Source: an uncultured cyanobacterium (GTDB lineage: Bacteria > Cyanobacteriota > Cyanobacteriia > PCC-6307 > Cyanobiaceae). From it: a stretch of 8,454 nucleotides of DNA. The notes beneath the pieces are model-generated. The model had not been told where the DNA came from. It saw only the letters and a list, made by a program, of their open reading frames with translations, and made no database searches. Position 1 is the first letter of the stretch, and every line of letters begins with the position of its first letter. The position numbers and the translations under genes are program-made. This document shows positions 7,095-8,454 of this stretch, piece by piece. The stretch is taken from the NCBI GenBank assembly GCA_903831165.1, contig CAIKWV010000450.1, positions 1 to 8,454 on the forward strand, in the 5' to 3' direction.

Positions 7095-8454
7095 CTGATC
7101 GGTGACGGCCCCGAGGCTGCTGCTGCTGACTTGGCGGGCATATTTGCCGAGAACGCCTGTGCGGTAGCGAGGCTCCGGCTTCACCCAGGCGCTGCGACGC
7201 GCTGCCAGCTCGGCCTCGTCCACGTTGAGCTGAACCAGCAACTGATGGGCATCCACCGTGATGCTGTCGCCCTCCTGCACTAGGCCGATGGTGCCGCCCA
7301 CGGCCGCTTCCGGCGCCACATGGCCCACGACCAGGCCGTAGGAGCCCCCCGAGAAGCGCCCGTCGGTGATCAGCGCCACCTTGTCCAGCAGTCCCTGGCC
7401 CACGATCGCCGAGGTGGGGGAGAGCATCTCGCGCATGCCAGGGCCACCCACGGGCCCCTCATTGCGGACCACCACCACGTCACCGGCCTGGATGCGGTTA
7501 TCGAGAATCGCGGCCAGACAGGTCTCCTCGCTTTCGAACACCCGGGCCGGGCCGGTGATCACCGGTGTCTTGACGCCACTGATTTTGGCGACCGCCCCTT
7601 CTTCCGCCAGGTTGCCCTTGAGGATCGCCAGATGACCCTTGGCATAGAGCGGCTGGCTGAGGGGCCGAATCACGTCCTGATCAGCTGCCGGTTCCGAAGG
7701 GACCTCGGCCAGGACCTCCCGCAATGATTTGTCTTCGATCGTGCGGCAGTCGCCGTGTAGCAGGCCGGCATCCAGCAGCAGCTTCATGACCTGGGGGATG
7801 CCACCGGCGCGATGCAGATCGGTGGCGACATAGCGACCACTGGGCTTGAGATCACAGATCACCGGCACTTTCTGGCGAATCGTTTCAAAATCATCGATGC
7901 AGAGCGGTACACCGGCGGTACGGGCGATGGCCAACAGGTGCAGCACCGCATTGGTGGAGCCACCCACCGCCATGATCACGGCGATGGCGTTTTCGAAGGC
8001 TTCGCGCGTGAGCAGATCGAGGGGGCGAATGTTCTTGGCAATCGCCTCCACCAGCACTTCAGCGGAGCGGGCGGCGCTGTCAGCCTTCTCGATGTCTTCG
8101 GCGGCCATGGTGGAGCTGTAAGGCAGGCTCAGCCCCATGGCTTCGATCGCCGAGCTCATGGTGTTGGCGGTGAACATGCCACCGCAGCTGCCAGCACCGG
8201 GGCAGGCATTCTTTTCAACAGCCGTCAGTTGTTCTTCATCAATCTTGCCAGCGGTGAATTGACCCACTGCCTCGAAAGCACTAACGACGGTGAGATCGCA
8301 GCCACCTAGTTTGCCGGGTTTAATCGTGCCGCCATAGACGAAGATTGCTGGAATGTTCATGCGCGCCATGGCCAGCATCGCGCCGGGCATGTTCTTGTCG
8401 CAGCCTCCAACAGCCAACACCCCATCCATCGATTCGCCATTGCAGGCGGTTTCG
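7089..8454 (-). CDS. ilvD: Dihydroxy-acid dehydratase (partial, N-terminus beyond the window)
   Basis: The enzyme dehydrates 2,3-dihydroxy-isovalerate and -methylvalerate to the 2-keto acids, the third common step of valine and isoleucine synthesis, using an Fe-S cluster and Mg2+. The window holds the last 454 residues and the stop. Roughly 100 residues are missing, because the open frame continues through ETACNGES to the right edge; the first ATG inside (8429) is internal. Cluster cysteines are visible in GGCDKNMPG and [14 protein letters not shown], and the Asp-Lys of CDK should serve the metal site. [15 protein letters not shown] forms part of the substrate domain. The C-terminal GRFSGGSYG carries the catalytic serine region, and the domain ends normally. 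It is transcribed toward the carbon genes and is not part of their operon. No defect is seen. Confidence 0.97.
   Translation of the reverse strand, partial: ETACNGESMDGVLAVGGCDKNMPGAMLAMARMNIPAIFVYGGTIKPGKLGGCDLTVVSAFEAVGQFTAGKIDEEQLTAVEKNACPGAGSCGGMFTANTMSSAIEAMGLSLPYSSTMAAEDIEKADSAARSAEVLVEAIAKNIRPLDLLTREAFENAIAVIMAVGGSTNAVLHLLAIARTAGVPLCIDDFETIRQKVPVICDLKPSGRYVATDLHRAGGIPQVMKLLLDAGLLHGDCRTIEDKSLREVLAEVPSEPAADQDVIRPLSQPLYAKGHLAILKGNLAEEGAVAKISGVKTPVITGPARVFESEETCLAAILDNRIQAGDVVVVRNEGPVGGPGMREMLSPTSAIVGQGLLDKVALITDGRFSGGSYGLVVGHVAPEAAVGGTIGLVQEGDSITVDAHQLLVQLNVDEAELAARRSAWVKPEPRYRTGVLGKYARQVSSSSLGAVTDQA

Overview
The window looks like chromosomal DNA of a unicellular picocyanobacterium of the Synechococcus/Cyanobium type. 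The grounds are high GC (roughly 60% by eye, not computed), the strongly cyanobacterial character of every recognisable protein, and the mix of Calvin-cycle, glycogen, oxidative pentose-phosphate and tetrapyrrole genes on one strand. There is no rRNA, tRNA, insertion sequence, CRISPR array or phage gene that I can see.

Layout, left to right. The 3' end of glpX (fructose-1,6-/sedoheptulose-1,7-bisphosphatase) is followed after 37 bases by hemA (glutamyl-tRNA reductase). After about 90 bases comes glgC (ADP-glucose pyrophosphorylase), then a 149-base leader with a hairpin, then gnd (6-phosphogluconate dehydrogenase). The pgl gene (6-phosphogluconolactonase) overlaps the gnd stop by an ATGA junction. 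A CIA30-family gene follows, and its end overlaps the start of a 150-residue conserved-looking protein of unknown function. The stretch from about 6269 to 7088 holds no intact gene. It contains the decayed remains of a beta-propeller lactonase (Pfam Lactonase/YbhE type) with two in-frame stops, two frameshifts and internal deletions. The right end holds ilvD (dihydroxy-acid dehydratase) on the minus strand, converging on the pseudogene and running off the window.

Functionally, the plus-strand genes form a central carbon neighbourhood. GlpX regenerates RuBP by day and GlgC diverts hexose phosphate into glycogen. Pgl and Gnd turn glucose-6-phosphate-derived carbon into NADPH and ribulose-5-phosphate, mainly in the dark. 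HemA commits glutamate to chlorophyll, haem and bilins. The CIA30-like protein hints at electron-transport complex assembly, but that role is inferred from the family name only.

I did not find a convincing new multi-gene system. The points most worth a second look are the lactonase pseudogene beside an intact, non-homologous 6-phosphogluconolactonase, the overlapping CIA30/unknown gene pair, and a perfect 6-bp hairpin just before the gnd start codon.
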